A stretch of 64,000 bases of DNA from Tolypeutes matacus (taxonomy: Eukaryota > Chordata > Mammalia > Cingulata > Chlamyphoridae). Of this stretch, positions 23,455 to 34,829 are shown piece after piece (positions within the stretch are counted from its first letter, which is position 1; every line of letters begins with the position of its first letter). The notes below the pieces were generated by a model. The model was given only the letters and a program-made list of their open reading frames with translations. It was not told where the DNA came from and did not search any database. The DNA lies in NCBI GenBank assembly GCA_026826555.1, contig JAKSZT010054573.1, positions 1,173,109-1,237,108 of the forward strand, written 5' to 3'. A program made the position numbers and the translations under genes.

Positions 23455-24604
23455 GTGAGTGTGGGGCCAGGACCCCTATCGTGGCAGGTGGACAGAGAGC
23501 AGAGTCCTGACGGAAACCTTGTGAGAAGTGATTGCCACTGTCCACGGAATAGGGCTCTTCTAAAACCTTCCTGCCCCTTTGTAGCTACTTACTGTTTTTA
23601 TTCCAACTGCTCTTTAACCCTGTAGCATAAACTGTATGCTTACGCTAATTGCTTTTATGCTTTTTTTTATGCTTAATTGCTTTTTTCCCTTCCCTCCCTC
23701 CTTTTCTTACTTTCCTTCCTTTTCATTTATTTCTGCATAATACATGCTTTTCACTTGTCTTTAAAACCTTAAATACATATGGAAAAAATTTCATGTAGTC
23801 TTCTATCAGAAATTAGATAGATAAGGGTAAGATTTTAAACCAGACATGGTGTAGGAATAGTATTTTGCTAAGGAGCTTATTCTTATTGCATATATTTCAC
23901 TGCAGTGTACTAATTTTCTCCATTATATGATCCACCTACTTGATTTACTGTGGAATCAAGCAAAAACTTCAGAAAATGTTACCTACTGTTTCAAAAGTAG
24001 TAGCCTCTTGCTGATTTTTAAATTGTCTTTTTTTTTTTTTTTTTTAGCTTTAAATTTAGAAATCAGTGTCTAAAGTTTGGTGTATTAATAAGAAAATTCA
24101 GAAGCAATCCTAGTTTTGCCTCTGAGTTTTTAAATGATTGATCACATTTGCCCCAATGACTTAGTATGCTTACGATTTAAAGGAAAATCAAAGCTATCGC
24201 TAAGGGAGAATTTGGTAGCCCCTATGTTTGCAAGGGTTGGAGGGAGTGCTTTCCTGATATTCCTCCATGGAAAGCTGTTTAATGGAAGTATTTAAATTTT
24301 TTTTTAATTGAGGAAATTGCTTAAATAATTTGTAAGCTTTGGGAAAGGGGTTTGTCGTCTTAAGCTATTTATGGTTTTAAGGTAGGGAAGAGGGAGAAGG
24401 AGTCGCTGGGAGGAGAGAGTGCTGCCGAGAGGAGAGAGAGAACACGAATGTGTTTGTGCATTCAGTTCCAGAACAGGGAACGCATGTGTGGGAGAGGAAC
24501 TATTTGCCTGGGTCTAATGCTGTCACTACAAATCAATGTCTTTCTACTGTGCATTCGATGTGTATAAAGTGATATGACTCACATATATATTTGTCACTTC
24601 TTAG
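23455..24604 (+). other. ANOS1 intron 13
   Basis: A 1.15 kb intron with a pyrimidine-rich patch (23660-23730) and a T-run near 24028-24046. Nothing else is recognised. Confidence 0.8.
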
Positions 24605-24663
24605 GACCCCGTCTCCAGCATCACCATCCACATCATTTCAAGCCTTCCGCAGAGAGGTACTAA
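24605..24663 (+). CDS. ANOS1: ANOS1 exon 14, coding part (C-terminal tail and stop)
   Basis: The acceptor is cacttcttag at 24604. The split codon A|GA (Arg) opens the exon, followed by PRLQHHHPHHFKPSAERY and TAA at 24661-24663. This is the His- and Arg-rich tail that closes anosmin-1. The final KPS-ERY is kept from human, while the middle has drifted (LKHRHPHHY in human against LQHHHPHHF here). With exons 8-13 the window encodes 328 residues. The total of 987 nt including the stop is an exact multiple of three, which argues for a functional gene. The role of the tail is not known to me beyond being basic. Confidence 0.95.
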
Positions 24664-27484
24664 ACTGTTTGAAAAGACTTTTAAGATTGAATGAAAGTAA
24701 GCTTGTTTGAGTTGCAACAACTAGACTACGTACCGAGAGAAGCAGTAGGGATTTCCCAGAGCACCTCCCTCTCCTAGGTATCTCTAACGCAGTAAGTATT
24801 TCTGTTAATCTCAGATATATCTGGAAACGTGACAAATACTCATCCAGTGAAGATGGAGACCAGTTCCCTATGACAGTGGAGAAAAATGAACAGTAGGCCT
24901 ACTTAACTGTAAATTTTGCTTCCTTTACTGGTGTTTAAGAACCCCTTCTATGGTTTGCTCATCTTTACTGAATTACTGAAGAACTGAGATTTTGTTGAAT
25001 TTGGAGGGGCGATTTCTCAAAAGAAATTACTGTAACAAATGCACAATTCATATGCGAGCTAAGCATGAATTTAATTAAAAATATATTTTTTAAATTACTG
25101 ACTTAATTTGTAAAATCAACTGAGTTTATTCACCTTTTGATCCCCATTATATTATTTAAATCTTTTATAAGAAGATTTTAGCATGTATGATTTTCAACTC
25201 AAAATTTGTAGCCTGAAAAATGCCAACTCTTTTAAATCTAAAAATGCTCCCACTTCAAGCATCCTAAGCTTCTTTTCATACAAAGGAAAATTAAATCTGT
25301 AAATTAGGATTTATGAAAGGCACTATAAGAGGGTAGGCAAGCCTTTGATGAATTATGCTGCTAACCAGATTTTGCCTGGAGGAAATTAGAATTCTTTCCT
25401 GGGGATATGTTTTACTATTTCATCCTATACTATGACAGATTTTTCTTATATGTTGTCTTATTTATATTTTTCCTTATTTTTCTAAAAGAAAAAAACAGCT
25501 GGTGCTACATTTTGTTTTAGAGCCCTCATATATTTGAAATTTCACAAAACCTCTTGCTTAAAATTTCACAAGATCTCTTGCTTTGAAATGAAATAATACC
25601 AAATTTGAACATTTTTCACATCTTTACTGCAATTTGCATTTTCTTAATCAAAGTAAGCTATTTGTATACTAGAATATTCTCAGTAATATATATTTAAAAA
25701 GTGCTTTGATAGAAAAGGACAGTTATTTGCTTTTACCCTTTTTTCTTTCAAGTTTGGAAAGCTTCTCGTGTTCCTTACAGCTTAAACTCAAGTCAGAGCA
25801 TGCTTTCCACATAGAGTGTCGCAGGGTGTGTCGGGAGGACGTACATAGTTTGAGATAAGCATGGCTGTGTGTCTACACGCTTATACACAATTATATACAT
25901 GCGTACACCTTGGTAACAGTCACTAAAGAAACTGTTCATCACTCAACAGTGGGGTATAAAGTCCTTCTAAAGGTCATAAGGGTGATATATTTTCCCCATC
26001 AATACTGACAAAAGGACAATTTATTAAAATTAAACATTTCAAAGTGTTTCAAAGTCTTCCTAGTTTTAGTAACTTAATATTCATTGTTAGGTTTTGGTGG
26101 TAGGACTTCCTCCTTGTGCCGTACCCCCCTCCCCGCCATATTTACTAAGTGCACGTGGATTTCCTGATGATTGAGGAAGACAACTCAGAACTCACAGACT
26201 TCGTGAGGCTTGTTCTGCAGAGTGTAGAGGGAAGCACAGTATAAAATGTAGGGGAACTATCTTTATTAATAAGTAAATGTATATGTTAAGGAAACTCTAT
26301 CGACATGGATGCCTGATGACAGATATGTCAAAAACTGTTCCTGTATATTAAGACTAAAAACTTGACGATCAGGCAATGCTTTACAGCTTTGTACATGTAA
26401 TACAAAATCAAAATCTCAGAATGAAGTTGATATTGGTTCTGAGTGTCTTTCTGCAGCTCCTAAAGTGGGCTGGGATGGATTTATCACAATATGGTTGTGA
26501 AATGCACAATTCCAAGAATTTCATAATTTGAATGTAAAGAACAGGAAACATCCTCTCACTAAGCCTACCCTGAGCTTGAGCAATCACCACAGAGATCTTT
26601 TAATGCCATTACCTGCATCTGCATCCAAGTTCTTACAATTATAAAAACTACAACTTTTTACCTTAAATTGTCATGATCAAATCCAAGTCTTTGTGCCATC
26701 AAATATCAGTACTGTTGTAGAATTTAAAAAGGCAGGAGTAGATATATAGATATAAAATATTATTAAATTATATAAAATTTAATTGCTTCTTTTGTCTGGA
26801 TAATAGACATTGGGAAATATCTTTTTGTTCAGGTGAAGGTCCTGAAGCTTATACTTTCCTTAACAAAACTGAAACAGCTCTTAGGAGTATCTAATTTTGC
26901 TCTAATAGTCAATCATTTTAATTTTATTAGTGTTATTGGAAGACAAATGCTATTAATGAAAACAAAAAGAAACATGAGTTTCTTTGAATTTTAATAACCT
27001 CAATATTCAAATAAACAAAAATATAATTTTCTTGATTTTTAAAAATTTAAGGGCCCTAATAAAGTGATGAAATCTGTTTTTATTTTATAAACATAGTTTT
27101 GGTATCTAATATGTTTTATTGAAATTAGATTAATTTCTCTAATATGAGAAGAAGTGGGAATAATTACTGTTTCAAGATATTGAGCTCATCAAAAAAGTGT
27201 CATCAAATACTTGTGTTTAACTCGAAATACATTTGTACATTATGGTTATATGCACTATTTTCATTCACTCCTTAATGGTAAATGTATCTGTTACTGTCTT
27301 TTTCTAACTGGAACATTATAGAATGATTTTTATAAATGGACATGTGCGCTTTGAAGTCATTAATTGCATTATATGACATATAAGAGAAGATACAGTTCAT
27401 GACAGAGTATTTTTTTGAAAATTCTATATAAGTTCAAAGTTTAAAAATATGTTCATACCTGCAAACCATAACTGACTCCATAGA

Positions 27485-27713
27485 GTAGGGTTTCTCCACC
27501 AGGTGGCATGTGGCACGTCCTCTGTGGTGGAAGATGTCCTGTGCTCTGTAGGACCTGTAGTAGCCTCCCGGACCTCCACCCACCGGATGCCAGGGGCACC
27601 CCCACCCCCACTCCGCAACCCCCAGTTGTGACTACCAAACATGTCTCCAGACTTTGCCAAATGTCCACTGGGGGGCAAAGTCACTTCTGGGCAAGACTCA
27701 CTGCCATAGAAGA
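27485..27713 (-). mobile_element. MER20-like hAT DNA transposon fossil in 3' UTR
   Basis: The block runs from gggtttctccaccagg to gcaagactcactg. It contains atgtctccagac, gccaaatgtccactgggg and gggcaaagtcac. In reverse complement these match the MER20 consensus I recall, including the cagtggttctcaacc-like ends. At roughly 230 bp it is nearly full length. MER20 is an old eutherian family, so the copy could be shared with other mammals. It is transcribed as part of the ANOS1 3' UTR. Confidence 0.8.
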
Positions 27714-28466
27714 ATCTTTACTGAATAGATGAGAATTTGCCCTGTTTGGGAGACCAAATAAATGGCCTGAGGAATAGCCAGGAGGGTATTTCATTGGAAA
27801 TCCAAGTCCTAAACTGTCCCTTTCATGTCTGTCGTCAAACCTGATGAAGACTCACTTTCAACTTGTGTCTGTATAATGCAAGTACAAGTATCTGTTTGTC
27901 CAATGTGTTGATAAACGTCATGTCTGACCTTGACTTATTTAATGCCCTTTCTTACTCTGTATGCCAAGGATTTCCTCAAGCTTACTCATTCCCGTGACTC
28001 CAAATAACTCATAAGTCTTGTTATACAAACTTTCCCGTTGTAACTGGGACACAGAGGCTAACTAGCCCTTGCGTGTACTTTAACATTCACTTTAAAGTAT
28101 AAACAAATCCATAAAGGCGTTAACTCTTCTCTGTGGTTTTGCATGGCCAGACTCAGAGTTGAGGTATGGCGTGGACTCTGATGACTGTCTTACCTCGACT
28201 GAAGATTTTAGCAAGTTATACAATTTACAGAGTGATTAACATAGGTCTATATGTAAAGTTATTTTTTTCCCTTTATCAAATTATATTGTAGTGTGCAGAT
28301 AACAGAACTTCTACCTTCTCATCCATATGGTCTGTAGAAATCATGTCCCTTATAATGGTCACTGAAAGTCAATATTTATTTATGTATGTAATAAAAATGG
28401 TTGAGTTTTGTGTATGTCTATTATTTAGAAATAATCTTGTAAAAAACACTTTGTAAAAACATGTAC

Positions 28467-28474
28467 TGTAAATA
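28467..28474 (+). promoter_or_regulatory. candidate Pumilio response element in ANOS1 3' UTR
   Basis: TGTAAATA matches the UGUANAUA consensus bound by PUM1/PUM2. It lies about 60 bases before the distal poly(A) signal, so only the long isoform would carry it. Motif match only. Confidence 0.4.
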
Positions 28475-28531
28475 GTCTGATATTCTGTGACTTGTTATTT
28501 TCATGGTAGAGTTTGTACATACTGGTTCAGT

Positions 28532-28537
28532 AATAAA
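28532..28537 (+). promoter_or_regulatory. ANOS1: ANOS1 distal poly(A) signal AATAAA
   Basis: A canonical AATAAA hexamer sits in the context cagtaataaagtatt, about 3.87 kb after the stop codon. It is placed where the human UTR length predicts the main 3' end. Cleavage would be expected around 28550-28560. Earlier hexamers at 27757 and 28390 could give shorter isoforms. Confidence 0.75.
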
Positions 28538-28555
28538 GTATTCTTAAGTCTGCCC

Positions 28556-30149
28556 AGTGAATCAATTATTCCATAAAGAAACATATTTTTTTCCTTTAAA
28601 AAGAAAAATGAAGAGTTCCCTATGCTGCCAGATATATATAAAACATACCTTTCCATGTCGCTGTGAATGGAATTTGAGGTCTGGTAAATGTTAACAAGTC
28701 AAAGTTCATTCTAATGTAAGTAATTTGGAGTTTGACGAGCAACACTTCTGAGTCATTTCTCTGCATTCACAGCTTTTGGTGAAAATTTTGCAATCGATGG
28801 TCTAGAATTTTAAGTTCGTTTTTGTCCCCTGCGCTGTATCCATAAACTCCTAGATACAGGCAGCAGTAATAAACACTAATCCATATCTCTGGGTTTCCCC
28901 ACTACATACTGTGTTAAATGTCTCTCAGTCTCTAGTATGTGAGAATTTTGAGTGTTCGCTGCAGCCCTTCCTTGACACACAGTGGGCTGAGAGCATGACT
29001 TCTCAATGAGGAAGAGCAAGCTCTTCCAGAGTCTAAGAAGTAAGGTGGTCTTATCCAGGGCAACCTAGATGGGAGGTTTTTTCTCTCCGTGACATCTCTG
29101 ACTTGCGTATTCTTCCATTTATTCATTGAACGTTTCCTGAGGCCCTGCTGCGTGCCAGGTACTGATCTAGAGGTAGGATGTTGATGGAGAAAGGTGAGCT
29201 CCCTGTTTTCATGGGCTCTTCTTTCTAGGAGGAAGAGACAGACAATAAAAAAGAGTTAATACCTGTGAAAAGTCAGGTGGTGATAAGTGCAGTGGTGAAA
29301 AGAAAGCATGGCCTTTTAGGGGGTGACTGCAAGGCTCCCCTTCGGTGGGTGGTCTGTAAAGGCTCTGCTGTGACCAAATGATCTCCATGCAGTTTCTCAA
29401 ACTGGCAAGCCCCTTCCCACCTCCGAGCCCCTCTGCCCACAGCTCTTCCCTAACCTGCCAGGTCTCTCCCCTTACTTTGTTTACTTCCCACCGAGTGAAT
29501 ATCACAATATGTAATTACTCATTTCTGTGTGCACTGGTTTACTGATCTGGCTCCCCCACTACAATATAAACTCCACGAAGGCAGGAAAAGATTCCACTGT
29601 GGGAACGAGAGCTTAGCTAGGACCTGCCCGAAGGAAAGAAGCCAACTGTATGAAGACAGGAGGAGATGGGAGGGCGCAAGGCTGCAAGACAGGCTTGCAG
29701 AGGGGCCGGGGTGGACAATCCATTGTCACAGGATGTGACCAACCTTGGCTGCCAGGAGTCATGGCAAAATAGCACTTAGGAGACCGTGCATTACTGCAGG
29801 TAGGGTCCTAGGAGCTCATTAAAAGGCAGTGGTCAAGGTGGAAGAGACAAGCCAACAGACTGAGGGTGGCTTTGGGAACTGGAGCTGACAAGACTTGGTG
29901 GATGCAGGGGTGAGCCAAAGAAAGGGTTGAAAATTACTCTTGGGTTCAAGGCTGGGCTTACTGAGTGCCTCCTGGGCCGTTAGCCCTTTCCTTGTTTATC
30001 ATCATCTCCCCTTGAAATTTATGAAATTTCCCTGCCCCAAATCACTTTATAATCAGAAGCTACTGTGTATAAAATGCTGATTTGGTCAGTGCTTTTTTTT
30101 TTTCAAATAATGACAATAGTTTTGCTTTGTTTTGTTTTGTTTTAAATAT
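28556..30149. other. Intergenic DNA after ANOS1, with L2 fragments
   Basis: No gene is visible. An L2 3' end occupies about 29115-29310 (ttattcattgaacgtttcct, gtgccaggtactgatctaga, agagacagacaataaaaa) and a second L2-type 3' end lies at about 29400-29600 (ctcccccactacaatataaa then tccacgaaggcagg). Confidence 0.7.
29115..29310 (+). repeat. L2 3' end fragment
   Basis: It reads tgccaggtactgatctagag, then a region with catgggctcttctttctagg, then gacagacaataaa and gtggtgataagtgcagtggt. These track the L2 consensus in order (gtgccaggcactgttcta, acagacaataaa, gatggtgataagtgctatgg). Confidence 0.75.
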
Positions 30150-30452
30150 TAGCGATATCACCTAAGAAGCCAGGCATAAAAAGTCATATATTACCTGACT
30201 CCATTTATAGGAAATATCCACATTAGGTAGATCCACAGCGACAGTGTATTTGTGGCTGCCTAGAGCTGGGAGAGGGAGAATGAAGCGTGACTACACAATA
30301 GGGACAGGATTTTCTTCCACGATGATAAGAATGTTTTGGGGGTGATGGTGTACAACACTGAATATAGTAAATACCACAGAATTAAGTGCACAGAATAAAG
30401 CACTTCAAAACGGCCAGTTTTATGTGAATTTCACCCCAGTAAAAAATATATT
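30150..30452 (+). mobile_element. Old L1 3' end, sense
   Basis: It contains cctgactccatttataggaa, ttgtggctgcctagagctgg, tttgggggtgatggtgtaca, tatagtaaataccacagaat and ttttatgtgaatttcacccc. These follow the L1 3' UTR of older mammalian L1 subfamilies in order. Confidence 0.75.
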
Positions 30453-30845
30453 AGCCATACTGCTCAATTTCTAAATGCAAATGCAGGTATAGGTCAGATT
30501 CAATTTTTATGTAAATGCAAAGTAATGACTCTCCAAAGTAACTTTAGAGACTCCCACCTCTAACTACAGGGTAAATAATCTCTCTGTAAGGAACAATGAG
30601 AGAATGGAAACAATGTGCAGTGTAGATGTTGAATGGGGAATGTCGGAGAGGGCGATCTCGTTCCTGGCTCCTGAGTGTCGTGTACTGTGCCTGATGATGC
30701 AGTGAGTGAAGGCAGGCGCTGCTGCCTCCCCATCCCGGCTGAGTGCCTCACACAGGTTCCCCAACATCATGTCCTGGCTCGGATGCAAACTGTGTGTGTG
30801 TGTATTTAGTTCTAGGCAAGCTTAACTCGTGTGCACGCCATTGTG

Positions 30846-31204
30846 GGTTCCTTTTTTCCTTTTTAACAGTGAAAAAACTATACTTAGAAAGCCTGCTGGA
30901 CCCAGTTTGCATGAAACCGAGTTTGTTGGTCATGTCCAAAGCATCATGGAGGGGAGCAAGTCGGGCACGTGCCGTCTTCTCCTCCTCAGGCCTGCTCAGG
31001 GTGCTGACCTTGGCTGTCAGTGTCCTTGAGCTTCTCATAGTCTGGTCGTCGCCCACAGTGAACACGGGTGGTGGTGTCTGCCACCTTCCTCACGGCTGAC
31101 CCAGTGCTCGGGCAGAGCCTGCTGACGGCGTGGGGCTCGAGCTTGCGCCTCCTGGGCGCTCTTCTGAGGCCATGTCCTGGGCCCCTGGCAGGTGGGTGAC
31201 TTAC
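30846..31204 (-). pseudogene. RPL23A: RPL23A processed pseudogene, 3' part
   Basis: Read on the minus strand, this segment gives TAKVSTLSRPEEEKTARARL and RLAPLHDALDMTNKLGF. They match the C-terminus of ribosomal protein uL23 (human RPL23A has AKVNTLIRPDGEKKAYVRL, then APDYDALDVANKIG). The stop TAA has become CAA, frameshifts lie upstream, and traces of SPTF and PRKSAP are readable nearer 31204. It continues into RPL23A 3' UTR-like sequence (actgggtccagcaggctttc) and a decayed A-tail seen as plus-strand ccttttttccttttt at about 30850. There are no introns, as expected of a retrocopy. The 5' part lies beyond an inserted LTR, at 31733-31847. Confidence 0.9.
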
Positions 31205-31732
31205 TGTGGCAGTTTCATATAGTTACACATTCCAAAAATAGACATTGGGTTATGCTTGTAAACTGGTCTGTTCCTCTGGGCGTGATTAAGTCATGATCAG
31301 GGCTTTGACTGGATGTTGAGTCCTCCTCAGAGATGAAACTACATGGCAGAGCAGAGGAGTTAGTTGGAGGTCTGATGCGGAGTTTTGAGTAGCCTCAGGA
31401 AGTGAGCACACGGATTGTGAGGAAGGAGAGAAGGCCCCGGGAAAAGAGACGAGCCGTTCACCTGAGAGTCTGCAGCTGGCCTTGTGGAGGAACCAGAGGA
31501 GCTGAGCCCGGAGAGAAACGCAGCCCCGGGAGAGAAGATCTCAAGGAGCCTGAACTCCTAGCAGGCATCAGCAGCCGTCTTGCTCCAACACGTGGCAATG
31601 GACTTTGGTGAGGGAAGAAACTTACGCTTTATGGCCTGGTAACTGTGGACTTCTACCCCAAATAAGTACCTTTTATGAAAGCCAACCGATTTCTGTTATT
31701 TTGCATCAGCACCCCTTTGGCTGGCTAGTACA
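31205..31732 (+). mobile_element. Solo LTR, xenarthran ERV family, copy 3
   Basis: It begins tgtggcagtttcatatagtt and ends gctggctagtaca (TG...CA, 528 bp). It contains aagtcatgatcagggctttg, caacacgtggcaatggactt, the poly(A) region taccccaaataagtacctt and aaagccaaccgatttctgtt, shared in reverse complement with copies 1, 2 and 4. It splits the RPL23A pseudogene. I could not see a clean 5-bp duplication here (flanks cttac and aatgc), unlike the other copies. Confidence 0.82.
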
Positions 31733-31847
31733 AATGCTCTCTTTTGTGTGGCTGTGGATGCCTTTTCTTGGCCTTCAAAGTCTTTGCTTTGGCTTTGGGT
31801 GGGGCAGGGGTTTCCTTCACTTTTGGTGCCATCCCTGTGACAAGGAA
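31733..31847 (-). pseudogene. RPL23A: RPL23A processed pseudogene, 5' part
   Basis: On the minus strand an ATG at 31832-31830 opens MAPKVKETPAPPKAKAK, then TLKAKK, matching the human start MAPKAKKEAPAPPKAEA and AKALKAKK. A deletion then shifts to sequence resembling the human codons for VHSHKKK (cacagccacacaaaag). The piece stops at the LTR. The right flank gccattgcg (31848-31856) and left flank gccattgtg (30837-30845) look like the target duplication of the retrocopy, with one mismatch in nine. Confidence 0.9.
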
Positions 31848-31856
31848 GCCATTGCG

Positions 31857-33239
31857 TTTGAGGCAAGTGAACATCTAAAGGACACGCGCTTACTCAAAAA
31901 ACAGTTTTTAGGAGGTATTGCATGCTTTTCCACGTCACCAAGGCTGAACGCAATTTATCTGAGCCGATTTTAACACTAGTGCTGTAGGAAGGACCAATTC
32001 AATATGTGTTTGATGCAGTCTTGAATTTCAGTCTCTGTGTTTTCGTAAAGCAGCTGCATGTCTAAAAGTCTGTCTAGAAAAATCTGTCTTGTTCAATGAA
32101 ACTAAACTTATGAGTAAGTAAAATCTATAGATTCGAAAGTTTTCGCTGAGGGGAATACTATTGCATATGTATGGTCTAGAAGTGGATTTGAGGGGTGGAG
32201 GGCAGTGAGCTCATTATTGTTTAAAAGTTATACATTGTCCAAAAAAGGAAATTGTGTTTCAGATTAATGTAATACTTAAAGATTGAGATTTGCAGGCAGC
32301 TCTGATTAGCATGACACTGACCCTGGGTCCGAGGTGTCAAAACCTGCTGCCTTTTGGAATCCCCAGAGGAGCCTTTAGGAAGCCCCATATCCAGCCTTTC
32401 AGGTCATATTTTCAAGGCCCCCAGGTGATTCTAATCTGTGCCCAGAGTTGCAAGCCACTTGTCTAGGCTGTGAGGAGACATTGAATGAAAATGCTTTTAG
32501 CATTCCTGCTTGCAGAGCTGAAGGAGATAAAAAGTCATATTTAAGCATCACATTTTGATTGCACCACAGGGTGCTAAAGTCCTTTTCAGTTTTTGCTTGA
32601 CTAAATTGCATATAAAGATATAAATAGCTAAGCAAATGCCTATACATGTGTGTATAAATATATACCTCTCCATTCAATAGATATAGGCACAGATACATAT
32701 CTCTATTTATTATCTATTTATCCACATCTCTCATTCAATATACATATATATATTGAGAGAGAGCGCTACATATCTATCTATCTAGACATCTCATTCAAGC
32801 TGCTTCTTTGGGTGTGATTGGGAATTAATGAAAAAATATATGGCTAGTGAAAATAACAGTTTTGCATCTTCTTAGTGCATTGTTCTTTGTTTTGTTTTGT
32901 TTCTTAGTGCGTTGTTAATAGAAATTACATCTTGTTCCTAGGCTTGTGGAAATAGCTTTCAAAGAAGTAGCTTTAAGGGCATCAAACCGAGCCTATTAGA
33001 AACGCTCAATCCCTAAGCTTGTGGCACCAGGCTCTCACGCCATCTAACACTGATGCTGACTTGACCTGTGCGTCCAAGTTATCTCCTTCCTCATCGCAAA
33101 GGACAGCCAATCAAATGCAGCTGGGTTCGTGATGAGGAATGGAAACCACGGTGCATTCCTTCATTGAGTGGGTGCACTTGGCATTGTGCTGGGTGAATCT
33201 CAAAGCCACCGTCGTGTCTACTACTAGTAGAATTACTCT
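31857..33239. other. Intergenic DNA without recognised genes
   Basis: AT-rich, with a TA/TC-rich low-complexity patch at 32630-32790. No coding or RNA gene can be supported. Confidence 0.7.
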
Positions 33240-33476
33240 CCAGAGCTCACATTTGCTAAGGGCCTGCTAGCTGTAAGGGAGTTGGCTGAGTGCGCTGCGT
33301 GCTTTCATTCATTCATGTCCACGAGGCCAGCAGCCTTTTAAAGCTGAGGACCGGAGGCACTGGTCATTGATGTCAGCTGCTCAGGCTCAGTTGGTGAGGA
33401 GAGGCAGAGCCTGAAATTGAACCCAGGCTGTCTGGTCTCAGGGTCCCTGCCGTTAAGCACTAATCTCTTCTGCTAC
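33240..33476 (+). repeat. MIR SINE fragment
   Basis: It contains cacatttgctaagggcctgc, an internal region with agctgaggaccggaggca, gaaattgaacccaggctgtc and gccgttaagcactaatctct. This matches the MIR consensus from start to end, where gaacccaggcagtctgactc and ttaaccactatgct are the hallmarks. Confidence 0.75.
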
Positions 33477-34829
33477 CATTCCTCTTCCCCAAAACTCAAC
33501 TTACAAAGCATACTATGTGTAAGGAGTAAGCCCATGACAATATCTGTGTGTGTGCATAGACTGTGCACGAAATAGGGTATATGTATGAAATATATATTAA
33601 ACTAAATATGTGTGATTCTAATTGTATCTATGTATAGATAGAAAGCGATGTAAATTTCAAGGTAACTTGAGATGTCTGCGTTGTCTTTTGTTTTTGTTTT
33701 TTGAATTACGCCTGACTGATTCTATCAGAATCTTAATGGTACTGCTGAGATCTTGGAATATTTTGCGAGCTTCAGAACTGGTTCTACAAACAGAATCACT
33801 GCCTTTCGAGGTTGACCTCCCTCTCAGTGGAGAACCAAATAATTTTTCGATTTGGCTGCAACCTAACATTTTAGCATTGCTCCTTGGGTTTTTACCACTG
33901 GCAATGTGTGCTAATAAATGTAGGTAAGCTGTTTTCTTTTACAAAGGCTTTTCCGTTTTTCCTCTCCTCACTCTTCTATTCACATAGCTGGGAGGGAGGA
34001 GAAGGATTTGAAATTGTCTTATTATTTTACACAGAAAATTATCCTGACTTTCTAATTGCTGCATTAATTTGTAAAACTCCAGGAGACATAGTCTTAAGGA
34101 CTTAGCTGGGAACTTGAAAACAATTACTGGATTTTTATAGTCATTCATTCTGTTTGCAATGATATATCTTTGGGGGCTGAAAGTATTTGCGTTATTCCTA
34201 TTTGTCCATTGACCATGTTGGTCACTAGCCAATCAGATGGTGACTTTGGAAGTCCAGGTCACACATTTAAAGAAGAGGATTCTAAAGATGTCCCTTTTTA
34301 CAGGTTTGATATGCTTAAACTTTCCAGTTTGGGATATAATAAAAGTGGCGAGGTTAGTAAATTTGGCCTAATCCCATGATCCTGAGCTCTCAATATCTAC
34401 CAAATCAAATTAGGACATAAGTTGAAGATGCATCTTGTGGTTATTTTATACTGGAAAATGTTTCTGAAAAATTTTTACTACAATTTTATAGAAATAAGTG
34501 ATTGTTGAATGAAGTGGATCACATGTTAAATACAAATGTCATTAAGTAATTATTTTCCTTAAGTTAAAAAGGGCTTATTGAACAGCGAGTACTTGGAAGG
34601 CAGTATTCTCGTTTCTGCATGTGAGAATAATTACATTTTCCCCGAGTTAATCGCATGCACTGGTTTAAGATTTAATAATAAAAGTATTTGCTAGTACTCT
34701 GCCCCCAAGGAAATCATCTTAGAGGGAAGAGTTGATAGAAGATGCCCCAGTATTTCCATGATTCCTGATGTAAAAGCATTTTCATGCCTTCTTTATTATC
34801 AGTTCATTTACAAGGCTCCACTCATCCAA
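33477..34829. other. Intergenic DNA without recognised genes
   Basis: Mostly unique-looking AT-rich sequence. Open frames of up to about 100 codons occur near 33620-34380, but none resembles a known protein. Confidence 0.65.

Larger units (their letters stand above)
24664..28555 (+). other. ANOS1: ANOS1 3' UTR
   Basis: About 3.9 kb of AT-rich, non-coding DNA follows the ANOS1 stop and ends just past AATAAA at 28532. The length agrees with the long 3' UTR of the human transcript (mRNA roughly 6.3 kb, from memory). Apart from one MER20 fossil at about 27485-27713 I recognise no transposon in it. This contrasts with the repeat-filled introns and intergenic DNA and suggests the UTR is under constraint. 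Possible control sites are a Pumilio-type TGTAAATA at 28467-28474, ATTTA motifs around 28372-28384 and earlier AATAAA hexamers at 27757 and 28390. The exact cleavage base is estimated. Confidence 0.85.

Noticed and set aside
27424..27732. Open frames on both strands in the ANOS1 3' UTR
   Set aside because: They fall in the MER20 fossil.
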